A stretch of 38,947 nt of DNA. Source: Gemmatimonas sp. GTDB lineage: Bacteria; Gemmatimonadota; Gemmatimonadetes; Gemmatimonadales; Gemmatimonadaceae. A model generated the notes under the pieces. It was given only the letters and a program-made list of their open reading frames with translations, was not told the origin of the DNA and ran no database searches. Both the position numbers and the translations under genes were made by a program. Shown piece by piece: positions 8,180-17,091 of the stretch; position 1 is the first letter of the stretch; every line of letters begins with the position of its first letter. The stretch spans positions 1 through 38,947 of the forward strand of contig JAABRO010000027.1 in the NCBI GenBank assembly GCA_011390885.1. The letters run 5' to 3'.

Positions 8180-8329
8180 ATCCCACGCGACTCGCGGCTC
8201 GCCGCTTCCTGCTCGGGTCCGTTCCGCGCGATGGTCGCAATCAGCGCGAGCGTGCGCCCAACCACTTGGCAGCCATCACACCAAACGGACCCGAGCGGGA
8301 AGCGGCGAGCCGCGAGTCGCGTGGGTTCA
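8177..8329. repeat. 150-bp long-hairpin intergenic repeat, copy P3 (best paired)
   Basis: Third copy. The arms TGAATCCCACGCGACTCG and the complement of CGCGAGTCGCGTGGGTTCA pair almost without error for about 47 bases, apart from a one-base bulge and one mismatch. The outer arm sequence differs from P1 and P2 yet keeps pairing, so changes are compensatory. The inner GCTCGGGTCCGTT block is conserved. Its first three bases are the stop codon of the four-helix-bundle gene. Confidence 0.85.
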
Positions 8330-8338
8330 AGAGCAGTC

Positions 8339-8359
8339 ACCCCCGCGAGCCTCGGGGGT
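8339..8359. terminator. Short hairpin between convergent genes
   Basis: ACCCCCG and CGGGGGT flank a 7-base loop, ten bases before the end of the minus-strand sufU gene. There is no T-tract. The sequence CGAGCCTCGGGGGTTCAA nearly repeats the right end of copy P2, so this may be a solo terminal fragment of the hairpin family that doubles as a terminator for the suf operon. Confidence 0.45.
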
Positions 8360-8369
8360 TCAACGAACC

Positions 8370-8810
8370 TCAGCCTTCCAGCGCATCCCCCAGCGCCAGC
8401 CACGCCATGCGCGCGCACCCCACCCGCTGCGGATACCTTGCCACCCCCGCCAGCGCGCGCAGGTCTCCCTCGAGCCCCTCAACTGCCTCCCCGCGCAGCA
8501 TCGCCTCCACGGCCGTCGCCATCGCCTTCACCTCCGCCACCGACCGTCCGCGCACCGCCTCCGTCAGCATCGATGCCGACGCGGTGGCGATGGAGCACCC
8601 CTGCCCGTCGAACCCCACCTCGGCGATGCGGTCCCCGTCGAGCAGCACACCCACGCTGATCGCATCGCCGCACAGCGGGTTCTTGCGCGCGCCCACACGC
8701 ACGCCCGGAGCCGCCGGCACCCCGCGGCCGTGTGGCGCGCGGTAGTGCTGCAGGATCAGCTCCTGGTACATGGCCGACAGTGACGCAGGCAGACCGGACG
8801 GCGCGGTCAT
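8370..8810 (-). CDS. sufU: SufU/IscU-family Fe-S cluster assembly protein, second copy (last suf gene)
   Basis: Scaffold or sulfur-transfer protein that accepts persulfide sulfur from SufS. The three family cysteines are C47 in NPLCGD, C72 in GQGCSIATASAS and C132 in VGCARMAW, with the metal-ligand Asp49. The length is 146 residues; the inserted region between the second and third cysteines is of SufU rather than IscU type. ATG 8810 gives MTAPSGLPASLSAMYQELIL; the longer frame upstream overlaps sufS and has no homology. It lies 13 bases after sufS and closes the operon. A paralogue sits at 10493-10954, so the two may divide Zn-dependent sulfur transfer and scaffold roles. Confidence 0.88.
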   Translation of the reverse strand: MTAPSGLPASLSAMYQELILQHYRAPHGRGVPAAPGVRVGARKNPLCGDAISVGVLLDGDRIAEVGFDGQGCSIATASASMLTEAVRGRSVAEVKAMATAVEAMLRGEAVEGLEGDLRALAGVARYPQRVGCARMAWLALGDALEG

Positions 8811-8823
8811 TCGCCGGCCCTGG

Positions 8824-10092
8824 TCAGTCGGCGACCGAGGCGAAGATCCGTTGCGCCTCGACCAGTGCGTGCACCAGGGCGTCCACGTCACTCGCGTCGC
8901 TGTACACGTAGAAGCTGGCGCGCGCGGTGGCGCTCGTGCCGAGGCGGCGCATGAGCGGCTGCGCGCAGTGGTGACCGGCGCGAATGCACACGCCGTGCTG
9001 GTCGAGGATCGTGGCCAGGTCGTGCGGATGCACGTCGGCGAGCGTGAAGCTCAGCACGCCGCTGCGCTGCTCGGGGGGCGGGCCGTAGATCGTGAGCCCG
9101 TCGAGCCCGGCCAGCTTCTCGTGGGCCGACCGCAGCAGCGCCAGCTCGTGCTCACGCACGGCGCGCATGTCGAGCGCCTCGAGGTAGCGCACGGCGGCGG
9201 CGAGCCCCACCGCATCGGCGGCGTTCGGCGTGCCGGCCTCGAAGCGGTGCGGCAGTACGTTCCAGGTGCTGTCGTGGTCGTTCACCCACTCGATCATGTC
9301 GCCGCCGAACTGCCACGGCTGGCACTCGAGCCAGCGCGCGCGCGTGCCGAGCACGCCGCCGATGCCCATGGGGCCGAGCAGCTTGTGGCCGCTGAAGGCG
9401 TAGAAGTCCACGCCGAGCGTGTCGAACGCCACCGGCAGGTGCGGCGCACCCTGCGCGCCGTCGAGCACGATGATGGCCGGCGAGGTCTCGCGCACCAGCC
9501 GCACCACCTCGGCCACCGGCGTGATGGAGCCCACCGCGTTGGACACATGCGTGATCGCGACCACACGCGTGCGCGGCGTGAGCAGCGCGGCCAGATGGTC
9601 GAGGTCGATGCGCTGGTCGGCGGTGAGCTCCACGATGCGCAGATGCGCACCGGTGCGTTTCGCCAGCTGCTGCCAGGGCACGAAGTTGGCGTGGTGCTCG
9701 AGTGCGGTGATCACGATCTCGTCACCCTCGCGCACGTGCGCCGCGCCCCACGCATTGGCCACCAGGTTCATGGCCTCGGTGGTGCCGCGCGTGAACACGA
9801 GCGTGTCTGCGTCCTTCGCGCCCAGGAAGCGCGCCACCGTCTCCCGCGCACCGGCGTACGCATCGGTGGCTGCCGCTGCGAGTGCGTACGCACCGCGGTG
9901 CGGATTGGCGTTGGCCGTGGTGTAGAAGTTCGTGAGTGCGTCGAGCACGACCTGCGGCTTCTGCGACGTGGCCGCCGAGTCGAGGTAGTGCAGCGCGGGC
10001 TGCGCTGCGAGCAGCGGAAAGTCCGCGCGCGGCGCGAGCGATGCGAGCGAGCTGTCCGCGCCGAGCGCGTCGAGAACTGGGGTGGCCGTCAT
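8824..10092 (-). CDS. sufS: Cysteine desulfurase SufS
   Basis: PLP enzyme that removes sulfur from cysteine as an enzyme-bound persulfide for Fe-S cluster building in the cytoplasm. Its 422 residues are typical. The PLP lysine is K237 in YAFSGHKLLGPMG. The persulfide cysteine is C376 in RAGHHCAQPLMRRL, and the short loop around it marks the class II (SufS) type. EHHANFVPWQ and the DGAQGAPH Asp/His pair are also present. ATG 10092 overlaps the stop of the upstream Rieske gene (ATGA), indicating translational coupling. It is directly followed by a sufU copy, its expected partner. Confidence 0.95.
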   Translation of the reverse strand: MTATPVLDALGADSSLASLAPRADFPLLAAQPALHYLDSAATSQKPQVVLDALTNFYTTANANPHRGAYALAAAATDAYAGARETVARFLGAKDADTLVFTRGTTEAMNLVANAWGAAHVREGDEIVITALEHHANFVPWQQLAKRTGAHLRIVELTADQRIDLDHLAALLTPRTRVVAITHVSNAVGSITPVAEVVRLVRETSPAIIVLDGAQGAPHLPVAFDTLGVDFYAFSGHKLLGPMGIGGVLGTRARWLECQPWQFGGDMIEWVNDHDSTWNVLPHRFEAGTPNAADAVGLAAAVRYLEALDMRAVREHELALLRSAHEKLAGLDGLTIYGPPPEQRSGVLSFTLADVHPHDLATILDQHGVCIRAGHHCAQPLMRRLGTSATARASFYVYSDASDVDALVHALVEAQRIFASVAD

Positions 10093-10496
10093 GCTGCCTC
10101 CGTGCCGGGAGCGCTCCGTCGCGCCCCGATGAACACCACCCCGCCGAGCACCTGCACGGGGAAGGTGGGAATGTCGTCGGTGCAGGGGCCGTTCAGCACC
10201 GCGCCGGTGGCGCAGGAGAAATGCGCGCCGTGCCACGGGCACTCCACGACCGGCGCCCCCTCGTGCTCGCCCACCACGTCGCCGCCGCCGAGCGCGAAGC
10301 CGCGATGCGGACACACGTCGTGCACGGCCCACACGGCGTCGCCTCGCCGCACCACGCAGACGCGCTCGCCGTTGTCGAGCACCACCCCCGTGGGCAGTCC
10401 GTCCTCGAGGTCGGCCAGAAGGCCGGCGCGCACGAAGCCGGCCGGCGCCGCCGGCTCGGACACGGACGTCCCGGCCTTCGCGGGCGTCACGGTCAC
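10089..10496 (-). CDS. Small cytoplasmic Rieske [2Fe-2S] protein inside the suf operon
   Basis: Rieske-type ferredoxin of 135 residues with no signal peptide or membrane segment. The two cluster motifs are CPHRGFAL and CPWHGAHF, that is C-x-H and C-x2-H, in a short Rieske fold resembling NirD or dioxygenase ferredoxin subunits. The start is GTG 10496, whose bases overlap the sufU stop (GTGA); its own stop overlaps the sufS start (ATGA). This tight embedding argues that it is expressed with, and probably serves, the SUF machinery, for example as an electron donor for cluster or persulfide reduction; that role is inference. The family assignment is firm. Confidence 0.88.
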   Translation of the reverse strand: MTVTPAKAGTSVSEPAAPAGFVRAGLLADLEDGLPTGVVLDNGERVCVVRRGDAVWAVHDVCPHRGFALGGGDVVGEHEGAPVVECPWHGAHFSCATGAVLNGPCTDDIPTFPVQVLGGVVFIGARRSAPGTEAA

Positions 10497-10954
10497 TCCG
10501 TGGACACCGGCGCGTCCGCGCCGCCGTCCTCCAGTGCCGCGCGCAGCGTGTGCCACGCGAGCGAGGCGCACTTCACGCGAATCGGGAAGCGCGACACGCT
10601 CGAGAACACGATGAGCTGGCCGAGCGCCTCCTTCGTGATGTCCGCCTCGGCCGCGCGCCCGGTGACGAGCGCGTGGAACTTGTCGAACAGCGCCTCCACC
10701 TCGGCGCGCGACTTGCCCGTGACCGCCGTGGTCATGAGCGAGGCCGACGCCTTGGAGATGGCGCACCCGGAGCCGGTGAACTTCACCGCCGAGAGCACGT
10801 CGCCGTCGAGCTTGACGGCCACCTCGACCTGGTCCCCGCACAGCGGATTCTTTCCTTCGGCCGTACCCGACGCCTCGTCGAGCGGGCCGAAGTTCCGCGG
10901 CTTGCGGTTGTGGTCGAGGATGACCGACTGGTACAGCTCCTGCAGGTCCGACAT
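10493..10954 (-). CDS. sufU: SufU Fe-S cluster assembly protein
   Basis: SufU-type sulfur acceptor/scaffold of 153 residues. Cysteines C39 (NPLCGDQ), C64 (GSGCAISKASAS) and C129 (VKCASLAW), with Asp41, form the classical zinc/cluster site. The N-terminus SDLQELYQSVILDHNRKPRN is highly typical of the family, more so than in the copy at 8370. ATG 10954 lies 2 bases beyond the sufD stop, and the stop overlaps the Rieske start. Two SufU proteins in one operon is uncommon. Confidence 0.93.
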   Translation of the reverse strand: MSDLQELYQSVILDHNRKPRNFGPLDEASGTAEGKNPLCGDQVEVAVKLDGDVLSAVKFTGSGCAISKASASLMTTAVTGKSRAEVEALFDKFHALVTGRAAEADITKEALGQLIVFSSVSRFPIRVKCASLAWHTLRAALEDGGADAPVSTE

Positions 10955-10956
10955 GG

Positions 10957-12275
10957 TCAGTCGGCCACGGTGGCGAGCGACGTGAAGCGGTGCAGCGTGA
11001 CGAGCTCGAGCGCGTTGCGCACGGCCTCGTTCTCGATGGTCTCGAGCACGTCGGCCGCGAAGGCATACGTGAGCAGCTGCTGCGCCGTGTCGGCGTCCAC
11101 GCCGCGGCTCTTCATGTAGAAGAGCGCCGTGCGGTCGATCTGCCCCACCGTGGCGCCGTGCGTGCACTTCACGTCGTCGGCGAAGATCTCGAGCTGCGGC
11201 TTGGCATCGATCTGCGCGGTCTTCGAGAGCAGCAGCGTGTTGTTGGTCTGCTTGCCGTCGGTCTGCTGCGCGATCGGGTGCACGTACACCTTGCCGTTGA
11301 ACACGCCGTGCGAGTGCTCGTCGAGGATGCTCTTGTAGATCTCGCGGCTGAAGCACTGCGGCTGTGCGTGCTCGATGCGCGTCTGCACGTCGCCGTGCTG
11401 CGTGCCGTCGAGCATGGTGAGCCCGTTGAGCGTGGTGCCGCAGCCGGCGCCGTCGAGCAGCGTGCTGATGTTGCTGCGCGAGAGCGCGCCGCCGGTGGTG
11501 AAGCAGAACGAGATGTAGTGCGAGTCGCGCGCCTGCTTCGACTCGATGGTGCCCACGTGGAACGCGCCGCGTCCCTCGCGCTGCACCTTGAGGTGCGTGA
11601 GCGTGGCGCCGTCTTCCACGACCACCTCGGCCACTGCGTTCGTGAAGTACGGCTGCTCGGTGAGGCCGATCCAGCTCTCGATCACCGTGGCCTTGGCGTG
11701 CCGCTCGGCGAGCAGGAGCACGCGCGGGTGGTGCATGCCGCTGGCGCCGGCGTCGGTGGTCACGAACAGGAGGTGCACCGGCGTGTCGATGACCATTTCC
11801 TTGGCCACGTGCACCACGGCGCCTTCGCCGAGGAACGAGGCGTTGAGCGCGGTGAAGCCGTCGCGCGAGGCCGGCGCGGCGCTGCCGAGCAGGCGCGAAA
11901 CCGTGTCGCCGAGCGTGGTCACGGCCTCGCCCAGCGGCAGCACGCGGATGCCCTCGGGGAGCGTGGCCAGGCTGGACAGCGACGGCTGGTACACGCCGTT
12001 CACGAACACCAGCGCCGGCCATTCGTCGGCGAAGCGATACGGCGCGAGCGTCTCGGCGGTCACGCCGGTGGCGTCGCCGGTCATGGGCGCGAACGGAATG
12101 GCCGCGAGCGAGGAGACGCTCGTGTAGTGCCAGTCCTCGTTCTTCGTGGTGGGCAGCCCGAGCAGCGCGAACTGCTGCGCGCCTTCGGCCCGCGCGGCGC
12201 GCAGCGCCTCGGGGGCGTCGGCGCCGGCCGCCTGCGTGGCCTGCTCCACGAGGGCAGGGACGGAAAGCGTCGTGC

Positions 12276-12279
<4 letters not shown>
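10957..12279 (-). CDS. sufD: Fe-S cluster assembly protein SufD
   Basis: Subunit of the SufBCD scaffold complex in the cytoplasm. The 440 residues show the SufD pattern: an N-terminal helical region with TTKNEDWHYTSVSSL, a central beta-helix, and the C-terminal SufB/SufD block SHGVFNGKVYVHPIAQQTDGKQTNNTLLLS then DDVKCTHGATVGQIDRTALFYMKSRGV. The conserved His in CTHGATVG, important at the SufB-SufD interface, is present. GTG 12279 overlaps the sufC stop (GTGA), the same coupling seen elsewhere in the operon. Confidence 0.95.
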
Positions 12280-13037
<758 letters not shown>

Positions 13038-13091
13038 ATGTGGAAGGGGCCGGGCCCCGGTTCTGGCGTGTGAGTGGATACGGCGATGCGA

Positions 13092-13131
13092 ATGCGCGGG
13101 TGGCGGACCGACCTCAGGCCGGCCCGCGCAT
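13092..13131 (-). other. Intra-operon stem-loop between sufB and sufC
   Basis: ATGCGCGGG (13092-13100) and CCCGCGCAT (13123-13131) form a perfect 9-bp stem with further partial pairing inside the 22-base loop. It sits 2 bases after the sufB stop on the transcribed strand, in the only gap of more than 15 bases in the operon. There is no U-tract. It could set the sufB to sufC ratio by attenuation or by protecting an mRNA end; this is inference. Confidence 0.45.
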
Positions 13132-13133
13132 GG

Positions 13134-14567
13134 TCAGCCCACGCTGCCTTCGAGGGTGATGCCGAGCAGCTGCTGCGCCTCGAGCGCGAACTCCATGGGG
13201 AGCTCCTTGAACACTTCCTTGCAGAAGCCGCTCACGATCATGGACACGGCCTGCTCGGCGTCGAGGCCGCGCTGCTTGAGGTAGAAGATCTGGTCCTCGC
13301 CGATCTTGCTCGTGCTGGCCTCGTGCTCGAGGATGGCCGAGTTGTTCTCCACCTCGATGTACGGGAAGGTGTGCGCGCCGCAGGCGTTGCCCACCAGCAT
13401 GGAGTCGCACTGCGTGTAGTTGCGCGCGCCCTCCGCCTTGGGGAGGATGTGCACCTTGCCGCGGTACGAGTTCTGCCCCTTCATGGCCGAGATGCCCTTC
13501 GACACGATGTTCGACTTCGTGTTGCGGCCGATGTGGATCATCTTCGTGCCGGTGTCGGCCTGCTGCATCTTCGACGCCACGGCCACCGAGTAGAACTCGC
13601 CCACCGAGTTGTCGCCCTGCAGGATCACGCTGGGGTACTTCCACGTGATCGCCGAGCCGGTCTCCACCTGCGTCCAGGAGATCTTGGCGTTGGTCATCGC
13701 CTTGCCACGCTTGGTGACGAAGTTGTAGATGCCGCCCTTCCCCTCTTCGTCGCCGGCGTACCAGTTCTGCACCGTGCTGTACTTCACTGTGGCGTTGTCG
13801 AGCGCGACGATCTCCACCACGGCCGCGTGCAGCTGGTTGGTGTCGCGCTTGGGCGCGGTGCACCCTTCGAGGTAGCTCACGTACGAGCCTTCATCGGCCA
13901 CGATGAGCGTGCGCTCGAACTGGCCGGTGTTGCTCTGGTTGATGCGGAAGTACGTGGAGAGCTCGAGCGGGCAGCGCACGCCCTTGGGGATGTAGCAGAA
14001 CGAGCCGTCGGAGAAGACCGCCGAGTTGAGCGCGGCGAAATAGTTGTCGCTGTACGGCACGACGGAGCCGAGGTACTGCTTCACCAGCTCCGGGTGCTCA
14101 CGCACCGCCTCGCCGAAGGAGCAGAAGATGATCCCTTCCTTGGCCAGCTCCTCGCGGAACGTGGTGCCGACCGACACGGAGTCGAACACGGCGTCCACGG
14201 CCACGCCGCTCAGGCGCTTCTGCTCGTTGAGCGAGATGCCGAGCTTGCTGTACGTCTCAAGCAGCTTGGGATCGACCTCGTCGAGCGAGCCGAGCGGCTT
14301 CTCGGTCTTGGGCTCGGAGTAGTACGACACGGCCTGGTAGTCGATCGGCTCGTACGTGACGTTGGGCCAATGCGGCTCGGTCATGGTGAGCCAGCGGCGG
14401 TACGCCTTGAGGCGCCACTCGAGCAGCCACTCCGGCTCCTGCTTCTTGGCCGAGATGAAGCGCACGGTGTCTTCCGACAGTCCGGGCGGCAGCGTGTTCG
14501 ACTCGATGTCGGTGCTGAAGCCGTACTGATACTCGCGGTTGACCAGCTGGTCGATGGTCGCGCTCAT
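13134..14567 (-). CDS. sufB: Fe-S cluster assembly protein SufB
   Basis: Scaffold subunit on which the nascent Fe-S cluster forms with SufC and SufD. The 477 residues match the family. Features are N-terminal [69 protein letters not shown], and the C-terminal [20 protein letters not shown] followed by [21 protein letters not shown]. The cysteine in YLEGCTAP and that in ARNYTQCDS are the ones usually discussed in cluster assembly. ATG 14567 overlaps the sufR stop (ATGA). Confidence 0.97.
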   Translation of the reverse strand: MSATIDQLVNREYQYGFSTDIESNTLPPGLSEDTVRFISAKKQEPEWLLEWRLKAYRRWLTMTEPHWPNVTYEPIDYQAVSYYSEPKTEKPLGSLDEVDPKLLETYSKLGISLNEQKRLSGVAVDAVFDSVSVGTTFREELAKEGIIFCSFGEAVREHPELVKQYLGSVVPYSDNYFAALNSAVFSDGSFCYIPKGVRCPLELSTYFRINQSNTGQFERTLIVADEGSYVSYLEGCTAPKRDTNQLHAAVVEIVALDNATVKYSTVQNWYAGDEEGKGGIYNFVTKRGKAMTNAKISWTQVETGSAITWKYPSVILQGDNSVGEFYSVAVASKMQQADTGTKMIHIGRNTKSNIVSKGISAMKGQNSYRGKVHILPKAEGARNYTQCDSMLVGNACGAHTFPYIEVENNSAILEHEASTSKIGEDQIFYLKQRGLDAEQAVSMIVSGFCKEVFKELPMEFALEAQQLLGITLEGSVG

Positions 14568-15304
14568 GCCTGCTCCTCGTCCCACACGGTGAGTCCGGCG
14601 GCGGGGGACGCATTCGCGCCCACGACCGACGAAGCGTCGATTTCGATCGGTGACGGGGCGCTCGCGCGCCCCACGTCGTACGAGCACGAGGCACAGCCGC
14701 CGAAGCGGTGCGTGCGTCGTGCCACCGGGGCGTCGAGCAGTCGCGACAACTCCCGCGCCTCCACGTCGCACGCCTCCGGGAACTGCTCGGCGATCTCGCA
14801 CATCGCACAGTTGTGGATGCGCAAGGTCGCCGTGTCCTGCGAAGTGGCCGCGCCCTCGGCCATGTAGCCGCGGGCCGTGAGCAACTCGGCCACCAACTGC
14901 ACCCGCTCGGCGAGCGGCAATCCCTCCAGCACCGGGCCCGCCTCGATCGCCAGCGCATCCCACTCGCGCGCCAGCACGTTGGCCACGGCCCGACCGCCGC
15001 GCTCCTGCTGCAGCGCCTCGAGCGCCGAAGCGAGCACCGAGGCGTAGCGTCGCGGAAACACCGCTTCACCGGCGTCGGTAAGGCGGTAGGCGAACACTGG
15101 TGCGCCCACCCCGCGCACCTCGCGCTGGTACCGCACCACGCCGTCCTCCTCGAGCACCTTGAGGTGCCGACGCAGCGCATTGGGGGTGAGGCCAAACCGC
15201 TCTCCGAGCTCCGCAGCCGTGAGCGGCTGTGCCTTCTTCAGCACGACCAGCAGCTCGGCCCGGATGCCTCGGTATCCTCCCAGCGAGCCGATGACGTCTT
15301 GCAT
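14564..15304 (-). CDS. sufR: SufR-type Fe-S-sensing transcriptional regulator, first gene of the suf operon
   Basis: DNA-binding repressor expected to sense Fe-S status and control the suf operon. The 246 residues carry a winged-helix domain (about 12-80; [28 protein letters not shown]) and a C-terminal cysteine-rich half. Candidate [4Fe-4S] ligands are C166, C169, C179, C204 and C207 (motifs [14 protein letters not shown] and GGCASCSYD). ATG 15304 gives [13 protein letters not shown]; the upstream extension overlaps the promoter. A -10 box ends 7 bases before this ATG, so the mRNA is probably leaderless. An inverted repeat matching the SufR operator overlaps the -35, supporting autoregulation. 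Confidence 0.9.
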   Translation of the reverse strand: MQDVIGSLGGYRGIRAELLVVLKKAQPLTAAELGERFGLTPNALRRHLKVLEEDGVVRYQREVRGVGAPVFAYRLTDAGEAVFPRRYASVLASALEALQQERGGRAVANVLAREWDALAIEAGPVLEGLPLAERVQLVAELLTARGYMAEGAATSQDTATLRIHNCAMCEIAEQFPEACDVEARELSRLLDAPVARRTHRFGGCASCSYDVGRASAPSPIEIDASSVVGANASPAAGLTVWDEEQA

Positions 15305-15311
15305 TCCAGAT

Positions 15312-15340
15312 AGTATAAGTCGGGAATAACCCTTCGGCAA
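15312..15340 (-). promoter_or_regulatory. Sigma-70-type promoter of the suf operon
   Basis: On the minus strand TTGCCG (15340-15335) is separated by exactly 17 bases from TATACT (15317-15312), a near-consensus promoter. Transcription should begin at about 15305, essentially at the sufR ATG, implying a leaderless transcript for the whole operon. The -35 hexamer is covered by the CAAC-N6-GTTG repeat. Confidence 0.8.
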
Positions 15341-15356
15341 CAATTCTGTTGACGAA
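15333..15356. promoter_or_regulatory. Putative SufR operator, CAAC-N6-GTTG
   Basis: CAAC (15338-15341) and GTTG (15348-15351) are separated by six bases, and the symmetry extends outward as TTCGG/ACGAA. This is the inverted-repeat form described for the cyanobacterial SufR repressor. It overlaps the -35 of the promoter directly upstream of a sufR homologue, so binding would block RNA polymerase. The assignment rests on motif identity and position. Confidence 0.7.
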
Positions 15357-15435
15357 TCCGTATCCCCTCGGGAAGGTTCCCCACATGATTGGGTAACCAC
15401 TCCAGCCCGGCCACTTCCCCGCAGTCGCAGCCGGG

Positions 15436-15460
15436 GGCACTGTCACGTCGTGACAGTGCC
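15436..15460. promoter_or_regulatory. 25-bp perfect palindrome, candidate operator
   Basis: GGCACTGTCACG and CGTGACAGTGCC flank a single central T, a 12-bp perfect inverted repeat, in the 331-base divergent gap between sufR and the gene at 15636. The core TGACAGTG recurs in two palindromes upstream of the ECF sigma gene. It could also form a hairpin, but no gene ends here, so a protein-binding site is more likely. The rest of the gap shows no gene. Confidence 0.55.
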
Positions 15461-15635
15461 GCGGCGTGGGTGGATGGAAAGTTGCGCTGCGAACGGCATT
15501 ATTGATGGTTGCAGGGACGGCACACCGTGCCGATCCTTCCCTTCTGGGTGCGCATGTCACTGTTCGCCGGTTTGGTCGCCCGGCGCGACATGACGGCCCC
15601 CCCGGTTCCTCACCATTTCGCGGAGGCCCAGAGCG

Positions 15636-16067
15636 GTGAACGCCACGATCCTGCTGGGACTCATCGTCCTTCTGGCGGGCAGCTACTACGCCGTTCGGTC
15701 GCGCCGCATCTCGGGAGAGCGGTCGCACGAGCGGGACGCACTTGCGCAGTTTCTCGCCTCGTTCTCGGGGCGTCCGCTGCCCGAATCGCTGCTCCGGCAC
15801 AGCTTCACCTATCTGCTCGAGCGAAGCCGTGCGGCAGGCGACCTGAACGAGCAGCGCTTTGTCGTCGCCCCTGGGCATGACCTGCGAACCGTGTATCACC
15901 TGGATGACCTGGACATCGAGGACGCGGCGCTTGTGATCGCCGACAGGGCGCGCGTGCGGCTGCCCCGTGCTCATGAACTCGACGAGCTGCGACATCGCGT
16001 CCGCACGGTGAAGGACCTTGTCGAGTTCCTGGAGCCGTACTTCCTGCCTCAGCCAGTTGACGGCTAG
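15636..16067 (+). CDS. Membrane-anchored hypothetical protein with a degenerate acyl-carrier-protein-like C-terminus
   Basis: No confident family name. Of 143 residues, 2-19 form one membrane anchor (NATILLGLIVLLAGSYYAV), followed by a basic RSRR. The C-terminal half (about 85-137) follows the ACP pattern: DLRTVYHLDDLDIEDAALVI aligns with the DSLD-helix-II region, then RLP in place of the usual EIP, then RVRTVKDLVEFLE in place of the TVGDAVDYIE helix. The phosphopantetheine serine of DSL is Asp (DDL), so it could not carry a prosthetic group. The start is GTG 15636 with GGAGG nearby. It overlaps the M23 gene by 11 bases, suggesting a pair. The ACP likeness is by eye. Confidence 0.6.
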   Translation: MNATILLGLIVLLAGSYYAVRSRRISGERSHERDALAQFLASFSGRPLPESLLRHSFTYLLERSRAAGDLNEQRFVVAPGHDLRTVYHLDDLDIEDAALVIADRARVRLPRAHELDELRHRVRTVKDLVEFLEPYFLPQPVDG

Positions 16068-16731
16068 CGATCCGTTGCCCGGTGCACGCCGGGCGAGAGC
16101 GGCCGTGATCGGCGCGCTCGTTGTGGCCGTCGGATTGACCGCGTGTGGTGGCGGTCTCGCGCCGCTGCCACCGGAGTCGGCCCCCGCGCCGACGGGGGCG
16201 GTGCCGGTCGCTTCAGGGGCGGCCCGCCCTGCGCATGCCGGTCCCCTCGGCGCCGGCGTCGACGATACGGACCTCGACGCGCTCTGGGCGCGGCAGCTCA
16301 TGGTCCCGGTGCGCGGCGTGGCGCCGGACGAGGTGCGCAACGACTACGCGGCGCGGCGCGGGGCGCGGGCGCATCTGGCGCTCGACCTGCTCGCGCCCCG
16401 GGGCACCCCCGTGCTTTCGGCGGATGACGGCCGGATCGGCCGCCTGGGCACCACGCCCGTGGGGGGGAACATCGTCTACGCCACCGACCCCGATGAGCGC
16501 TTCGTGTACTACTACGCGCACCTCGACCGGCACGCACGCGGATTGTCGGTCGGCGACCGCGTGCGCAAGGGCGACGTCATCGGCTACGTGGGCACCACCG
16601 GGAACGCGCCGGCCAACACGCCCCACCTGCACTTCCAGGTGATGCGGCGCGGGAACGGACGTGCCTGGTGGGACGGTCCACCGATCAATCCGTGGTCCTA
16701 CTTCGTGCTTCCAGGCGTTACGGCGCGTTAA
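16057..16731 (+). CDS. M23 family metallopeptidase, putative lipoprotein
   Basis: Zinc endopeptidase of the LytM/M23 type acting on peptidoglycan in the periplasm. A lipoprotein signal with basic n-region (PGARRARAAVIGALVVAVGLTAC; lipobox Cys30) is followed by a proline-alanine linker. The catalytic domain occupies about 80-215: H106-x3-D110 (AHLALD), YYYAHLDRH, and H190-x-H192 (PHLHFQV), the complete M23 metal and catalytic set. The start is unclear: TTG 16057 and TTG 16075 both give a sensible signal peptide, while GTG 16105 would leave no n-region. It overlaps the upstream anchored protein gene and was probably co-transcribed with it. Confidence 0.85.
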   Translation: MTASDPLPGARRARAAVIGALVVAVGLTACGGGLAPLPPESAPAPTGAVPVASGAARPAHAGPLGAGVDDTDLDALWARQLMVPVRGVAPDEVRNDYAARRGARAHLALDLLAPRGTPVLSADDGRIGRLGTTPVGGNIVYATDPDERFVYYYAHLDRHARGLSVGDRVRKGDVIGYVGTTGNAPANTPHLHFQVMRRGNGRAWWDGPPINPWSYFVLPGVTAR

Positions 16732-16774
16732 GGATGCGGTACATTTCCGCTCCACCATTTCACCACGCCGGATC

Positions 16775-17080
16775 ATGACCATGCGGGGCAAGGATCGCGC
16801 AGCACTGCGCGCAGAAGCGCACCATCTCGACGTGGTCGTGCACGTGGGGCAGCATGGGATCACCCCCACGCTGCTCGAGAGCGTGGACGACGTGCTGCGC
16901 ACGCGCGAGCTGATCAAGGCGCAGGTCGCCAAGGGCGGCGAGCTCTCCGCGCGCGAGGCCGCCGAGCAGGTCGCGCCGCAGGTGGGCGCCGAGATCATCC
17001 AGGTGATCGGGCGGACGTTCACGCTGTACCGCGAGAATCCCGAACTCAAGCGCGGCGAGCTGCCGCCCTGGCGCCGCTGA
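16775..17080 (+). CDS. yhbY: YhbY/CRS1-type RNA-binding protein
   Basis: Small CRM-domain RNA-binding protein associated with ribosome assembly in other bacteria. The 101 residues match YhbY: KDRAALRAEAHHLDVVVHVGQHGITPTLLESVDDVLRTRELIKAQV, then QVIGRTFTLYREN near the C-terminus. The usual GxxG loop appears in variant form as VGQHG. ATG 16775 is chosen; ATG 16781 is an alternative two codons later. It lies 43 bases after the M23 gene and is followed by a hairpin with a short T-tract. Confidence 0.88.
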   Translation: MTMRGKDRAALRAEAHHLDVVVHVGQHGITPTLLESVDDVLRTRELIKAQVAKGGELSAREAAEQVAPQVGAEIIQVIGRTFTLYRENPELKRGELPPWRR

Positions 17081-17091
17081 GCGGTTCGCGC

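Noticed and set aside
13038-13133. A small gene between sufB and sufC
   Set aside because: The 96-base gap has no frame with a start and ribosome site on the coding strand; the stem-loop explains its composition better.
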